64,000 nucleotides of DNA from positions 1-64,000 of the forward strand of contig DUDB01000069.1 of the NCBI GenBank assembly GCA_012959525.1. The letters are read 5' to 3'. Shown in pieces: positions 60,192 to 64,000 of the stretch (positions are counted from its first letter, which is position 1; each line of letters starts with the position of its first letter). The translations under genes and the position numbers were made by a program. Under the pieces are notes generated by a model. That model had not been told where the DNA came from. It was given only the letters and a program-made list of their open reading frames with translations, and did no database searches. This DNA is from Planctomycetota bacterium. Lineage in GTDB: Bacteria > Planctomycetota > UBA1135 > GCA-002686595.

Positions 60192-60820
60192 CGATCGGTG
60201 CGCGCAAGGCGCTCGATCCACTTGCCGATCATGTCGGCTTCCACGTTGACCGGCGTGCCGACTTCGGCCGCGCCCAGGTTGGTGAGCTCCAGGGTCAATG
60301 GAATCAGCGCCACGTCAAACTGCCGGCCCTTGGGCCGGACAACGGTCAGGCTCACTCCATCCAAGCTGATGGAACCCTTGTCCACGAGGTAGCGCTCAAG
60401 CCCTGGATCCACCTCGAAGGTGATGACTCGGCCGCCATCCCCCACATCCTGGATGGCCGTGACGCGCCCAGACCCGTCCACGTGGCCACTGACCATGTGC
60501 CCATCGAGTCGATCCCCCAGACACAGGGCGCGCTCCAGGTTGACCATGCGACCAGCCTCCAACGCCCCGAACCAGGTGCGCTCCAACGTCTCCCTGGATA
60601 GGTGGAAGACGAGGTCATGGGGTGCCTCGGATTCTCCGGGGGACACCGGACGGCGGTCTGCCACGGTCAGGCACACGCCGCAGATGGCGATGCTCTGGCC
60701 GGTCTCCACGGGCCAGGGGGCAGAGCCATCTGAGGGCAGGGGCAAAACGAGCTCTGCCCCCTCGCCCAGGGGCTCAAAAGCGCACACGGGGACGCAGGAT
60801 TCGATGATTCCGGTGAACAT
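60188..60820 (-). CDS. ribE: Riboflavin synthase alpha subunit
   Basis: This enzyme makes riboflavin from two 6,7-dimethyl-8-ribityllumazines. The 210-aa product starts MFTGIIESCVPV, has two lumazine-binding repeats (NLERALCLGDRLDGHMVSGHVDG at about 99-121; SLDGVSLTVVRPKG) and normal length. No FMN riboswitch pattern is seen upstream. Convergent with mlaD, divergent from trmD; no other rib genes nearby. Confidence 0.97.
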   Translation of the reverse strand: MFTGIIESCVPVCAFEPLGEGAELVLPLPSDGSAPWPVETGQSIAICGVCLTVADRRPVSPGESEAPHDLVFHLSRETLERTWFGALEAGRMVNLERALCLGDRLDGHMVSGHVDGSGRVTAIQDVGDGGRVITFEVDPGLERYLVDKGSISLDGVSLTVVRPKGRQFDVALIPLTLELTNLGAAEVGTPVNVEADMIGKWIERLARTDR

Positions 60821-60940
60821 GGGGACGGCTCGGGTGCTGGCAGGGTAGCGTGGCAGGGCTGCAAGGCTAGGGGGGCCGCCGTGAACCCCACCTGGGAGTT
60901 CCCCGGCCCCCTGGAATGCCCCTTCCTGGGGTTGTCAGGC

Positions 60941-60969
60941 TTGACGCCCCCTATCCCCCCGACTACCCT
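60941..60969 (+). promoter_or_regulatory. Promoter of the trmD-rplS operon
   Basis: TTGACG (60941-60946) and TACCCT (60964-60969) are 17 bases apart on the plus strand. The start would be about 15 bases before the trmD ATG, with a GGAG Shine-Dalgarno at 60984-60987. Confidence 0.5.
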
Positions 60970-60990
60970 TCCGGGCCCTTTTCCGGAGCC

Positions 60991-61794
60991 ATGGTCTCCC
61001 CGCTCTTTACGATTTTAACGCTCTTCCCGGAGGCGCTTCGTCCTTATCTTGAGGTCGGCGTCCTGGGCAACGCCCTCGACAAGGGTTTGGCCCGTGTCGA
61101 GTTGGTGGATTTTCGCGACTGGACTCGCGATCGCCATCGCTCCGTCGACGACCGCCCCTTTGGCGGCGGCCCGGGCATGGTGCTCACGCCAGAACCCATC
61201 GCCGAGTGCATCGAGTGGGTGGAAGCCAAGCACGGTCCGCACCGACGCTTTGTTCTGGACCCCTCAGGCTCCACCTTCAACCAAGCCCGCGCTGCCCAGT
61301 TTTCGAGTACGCCACGCAGCCTACTGCTGTGCGGCCGCTACGAGGGCATCGATCAACGCTTGATCGACGTCTTCGATCTCGAGCCCATCTCCATGGGTAA
61401 CTACGTGCTCTCCGGCGGTGAACTGCCCGCCCTGTCCATCGTGGACGCCGCCGTGCGACTCCTTCCAGGAGCCCTGGGCGACGAACGGTCGGCCAGCCTG
61501 GACTCCTTCCAGCAAGACTCCTGCAACTCGGGGTCAGACCCTGGAGACCGCCCGCAGCTCGATCACCCGCACTGGACGCGACCCGCCTCCTGGCGCGGTC
61601 ACGAAGTTCCGGCCGTCCTACGCACCGGCGACCACGCGGCCATCGAGACCTTCCGCAAGAGCCAGGCCCAGGAGCGCAGCGAACGCAAGCTCGCCCTGGA
61701 GAACGCCCCCATTGAACACGCCCTGGATTCTTCCGGGGCGCAGATTTCGAACAAGCCGAATCCGAACAAGCAGCTTCCAAACAACACGAACTGA
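60991..61794 (+). CDS. trmD: tRNA (guanine-N1)-methyltransferase
   Basis: TrmD makes m1G37 next to the anticodon to prevent frameshifts. The 267-aa product starts at ATG 60991 (MVSPLFTILTLFPEAL), has DRPFGGGPGMV (about 53-63), LCGRYEGIDQR (about 113-123) and the trefoil-knot loop SMGNYVLSGGELPAL (about 134-148). The C-terminal end after about 250 is an Asn/Lys/Pro-rich tail (NKPNPNKQLPNNTN). rplS follows after 78 bases; the usual partner genes rpsP and rimM are absent from this spot. Confidence 0.97.
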   Translation: MVSPLFTILTLFPEALRPYLEVGVLGNALDKGLARVELVDFRDWTRDRHRSVDDRPFGGGPGMVLTPEPIAECIEWVEAKHGPHRRFVLDPSGSTFNQARAAQFSSTPRSLLLCGRYEGIDQRLIDVFDLEPISMGNYVLSGGELPALSIVDAAVRLLPGALGDERSASLDSFQQDSCNSGSDPGDRPQLDHPHWTRPASWRGHEVPAVLRTGDHAAIETFRKSQAQERSERKLALENAPIEHALDSSGAQISNKPNPNKQLPNNTN

Positions 61795-61872
61795 CGGGCA
61801 GACGCGACGGCGCGGCTAGCCCATTCCCTCGAGACCTCCACCCCTTGGGTGTCCAGCACACCCACGCATCCG

Positions 61873-62346
61873 ATGCAACTGATTCAAACCATTGAGAACG
61901 AGCTGAAGAAGCCCGCGGGCGCCCTTCCCGCAGTCCACGTGGGAGACACTGTGGAGGTCCACTACCTCATCCGCGAAGGCGACAAGGAACGCGTGCAGAT
62001 CTTCACCGGCACCATCCTGGCCCTGAAAGGCCGTGGCATCCGTCGCTCAATCACCGTTCGGCGCATCGTGCAGGGCGAAGGGGTGGAGCGCATCTTCCCC
62101 TTGCACAGCCCGCGCGTCATTGACATCCAGGTCACGCGCCGTGGCGACGTGCGCCGCTCCAAGCTCTACTACCTGCGCGATCGCGTGGGCAAGAAGACGC
62201 GCGTGAAGGAGTTGTTGGGCGAGAAGGTCCGCCAGGGTCGAGCCGCAGAGAAGGCCCGACGCGAGAACCAGGCTGCCCAAGCCAACCAGGCGGCCGAGGC
62301 CGCCGACATAGATCAGGGTGCCGACCAGGAGGCCGTGGAGGCTTAG
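61873..62346 (+). CDS. rplS: 50S ribosomal protein bL19 with A/Q-rich tail
   Basis: bL19 lies at the subunit interface. The 157-aa product starts at ATG 61873 (MQLIQTIENELKKPAG), like MNIIQ starts elsewhere; an in-frame GTG at 61849 is the alternative. The core (VGDTVEVHYLIREGDKERVQIF and SPRVIDIQVTRRGDVRRSKLYYLR) is standard. After about 115 there is a tail of Ala/Gln/Asn/Glu-rich sequence (AAEKARRENQAAQANQAAEAAD) making it longer than usual. Confidence 0.95.
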   Translation: MQLIQTIENELKKPAGALPAVHVGDTVEVHYLIREGDKERVQIFTGTILALKGRGIRRSITVRRIVQGEGVERIFPLHSPRVIDIQVTRRGDVRRSKLYYLRDRVGKKTRVKELLGEKVRQGRAAEKARRENQAAQANQAAEAADIDQGADQEAVEA

Positions 62347-62503
62347 GCCTCCCCCACCGCTCGACCCGCGGCCCAGTGCACCTGCTTCCCCGCAGGACTC
62401 TGCAACGAGGCCAACCCTCACCCCATCCCCACCCCACGCGCCTCGTGCGCGGACCCGACAGGCCATACGGTCACGGGCCAACGAAAGCACCGCGCACAAG
62501 CGA

Positions 62504-64000
62504 ATGGTCGAAAACCTCGGACGCAAAGTCACTCTGATCTTCTCTCTCATGGCCTTGGCCGTCACGGCCTTGTACTTCGGGGGATTTCGCCTGGGCCTCG
62601 ACCTGGAGGGCGGTACGCGCCTGGTCTACTCCGTAGACTTCGAGCGGGCCGCAGCCGATGGTCTAATTCAGGAGCGCGAACTCCAGAACAAGGATCAACT
62701 CTTCAATGAGATGCGCGAGATCTGGCAGCAGCGCCTTGACCCAACCGGCGTGCGTGAGATCCCTATCCGGCGTGAGGGCGAAAACCGCATCGTGATCGAG
62801 CTGCCCGGCAGCGCCGCGCAGATGAACAAGGAGGTCAGCGGAACCCTGGGAGCCGACCTCAATCTGACGGGCATCACCCTGCGCCTGGCCGGCGAGAGTG
62901 CCCAATGGGATGACTTCCCCTCAAGCGGAGGTGAGCTGCAAATCGACAACGAACGCGTTCGCTATTCCAAGCGTGTGGCTAACCAATTGATAGGGTTGGA
63001 ACGCAACTACGGCAACGAAGGCGCGCCCAGTGCCCACACCAATGGAACCAGTGTCAGCCTGGTGGCCATCGACCCCTGGCGGCGCCTGATCGAGGACGTG
63101 GGCTCGATGTCATTCTTCATCGAAGCTAGCCGAGACACCCTGGGTGCCGTGGGCGACGTCGCCAGCGAATTGGTCGTTGCCCAACAGTGGAAGCGCGACA
63201 ACCCCGAGTTGTCCATTACCGAATACAACGCCAGCCTGGCCCGTGAGGAAGGCCCGCGCAGCCGACTGCGCTTCCTCCCCATGGCCCTCGACGAAGGCAC
63301 CCTGGAGACCGCTGAAGCGGATCGCCTGCAGGCCCTAGTGGTCGATGAGAACCCCAATTGGCAGTTCTCCGGCTCTCAGGTTCAGTCGGTCTTCCAGTCC
63401 CAGGACCAAATGGGCATGCCGGCGGTGGGCTTCGAGATGAAATCCTTCGCCAAGTCAGACTTTGGCGATTTCACTGAAGACAACGAGGGCCGACGGATGG
63501 CCATCGCCATCAATGACGAGATAGTCACCTTCCCCAACATCGAAGAGGCTCTGCCCGGCTCGGGGATCATTCGCGGCAACTTCACAAACGAAGAGGTGCT
63601 CGACCTCGTCAAGATTCTGCGCTCGGGTTCTCTCCGGATCCGACCCAGCTTCGAAGGCCAGGAAACCGTTGGCGCCACCCTGGGTGACGACTACGTCCGG
63701 CGCGGGTTCATGGGCGTGGGCCTGGGGCTGGGCGTCGTGCTGCTCTTCATGATGGCCTACTACCGCCGCCTGGGCATGGTGGCCGCCGTCAGCCTCATCT
63801 ACAACCTGGTGCTCCTGGCGGGCGCCCTGGCGTTCTTCCAGGCCACCCTGACCCTACCGGGAGTGGCGGGCATCATCCTCACCGTCGGCATGGCCGTGGA
63901 TGCCAACATCCTGATCTACGAACGGATTCGGGAAGAGGCTGAGAAAGGACGCAAGGCCCTGCAATCGGCCAAGGACGGGTTTGGCAACGCCCTCTCCACC
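62504..64000 (+). CDS. secD: Protein translocase subunit SecD, 3' part missing
   Basis: SecD helps pull preproteins across the membrane using the proton gradient. The 499 visible residues start at ATG 62504 with a membrane segment (about 10-28). The conserved LGLDLEGGTRLVYSV (31-45) and the periplasmic P1 domain follow. The transmembrane part begins with GLGLGVVLLFMMAYY (about 408-422) and includes LVLLAGALAFF and AGIILTVGMAVDANILIYERIREE (about 455-478; the D4 motif). The gene runs off the right edge, so whether it continues as a SecDF fusion, common in some bacteria, is unknown. It lies 157 bases after rplS with no clear promoter. Confidence 0.96.
   Translation, partial: MVENLGRKVTLIFSLMALAVTALYFGGFRLGLDLEGGTRLVYSVDFERAAADGLIQERELQNKDQLFNEMREIWQQRLDPTGVREIPIRREGENRIVIELPGSAAQMNKEVSGTLGADLNLTGITLRLAGESAQWDDFPSSGGELQIDNERVRYSKRVANQLIGLERNYGNEGAPSAHTNGTSVSLVAIDPWRRLIEDVGSMSFFIEASRDTLGAVGDVASELVVAQQWKRDNPELSITEYNASLAREEGPRSRLRFLPMALDEGTLETAEADRLQALVVDENPNWQFSGSQVQSVFQSQDQMGMPAVGFEMKSFAKSDFGDFTEDNEGRRMAIAINDEIVTFPNIEEALPGSGIIRGNFTNEEVLDLVKILRSGSLRIRPSFEGQETVGATLGDDYVRRGFMGVGLGLGVVLLFMMAYYRRLGMVAAVSLIYNLVLLAGALAFFQATLTLPGVAGIILTVGMAVDANILIYERIREEAEKGRKALQSAKDGFGNALST

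Noticed and set aside
60821-60990. FMN riboswitch before ribE
   Set aside because: The conserved AGGGGCAGGGTG-type start and other FMN elements are not present; the gap mainly holds the trmD promoter.

Overview
The window is a GC-rich bacterial chromosome segment, most likely from a planctomycete (Planctomycetota). The basis is the overlapping pair of DUF1552 and DUF1587/1592/1588/1585 genes with CxxCH motifs, a combination typical of Planctomycetes and some other bacteria, together with a bacterial-type ribosomal operon that lacks rpmD. No 16S gene is present, so the phylum is inferred. Nearly every base is ordinary housekeeping sequence; there is no phage, insertion sequence or CRISPR array.

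Layout. (1) 1-1940, minus strand: a small-RNA and translation locus, tRNA-Arg(ACG) - tadA - tRNA-Ser(CGA) - tRNA-Ser(GGA) - SRP RNA (ffs) - dnaX (cut by the window edge). (2) 2015-6566, plus strand: a succinyl/acetyl-ornithine carbamoyltransferase and dnaE. (3) 6614-40725, minus strand: about 34 kb of continuous gene-expression operons. In transcription order these are tRNA-Thr-Tyr-Gly-Thr, tuf, rpmG, secE, nusG, rplK-A-J-L, rpoB-rpoC, rpsL-rpsG-[Tsr3-like]-[EF-G-like], then the S10, spc and alpha operons down to rpoA-rplQ. Promoter-like sequences precede the tRNA array, rpsL and rpsJ. (4) 40792-42464, minus: a response regulator overlapping aroC. (5) 42663-50320: a secreted arylsulfotransferase-like protein with a collagen-like insert, the DUF1552/DUF1592 pair, and a MutS2 without an Smr domain. 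(6) 50357-55659: a trans-sulfuration enzyme, an HU-like protein with an insertion, dtd, two lipoproteins and trpS. (7) 55859-60191, plus: an Mla-type lipid-transport operon led by a lipoprotein with WP[FL]F repeats. (8) 60188-64000: ribE (minus), then trmD-rplS-secD (plus; secD cut by the window edge).

The most unusual content concerns the translation machinery. A homologue of Tsr3, the archaeal/eukaryotic small-subunit rRNA aminocarboxypropyltransferase, lies inside the bacterial str operon, next to an EF-G paralogue whose domain IV tip is altered. Ribosomal proteins uL15 and uL22 and RNA polymerase RpoC each carry a long C-terminal tail encoded by its own 12-bp tandem array. S12 has Arg at position 88, and IF1 ends in a run of arginines. 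A second candidate novelty is the WP[FL]F-repeat lipoprotein fused at operon level to mlaE-mlaF-mlaD.
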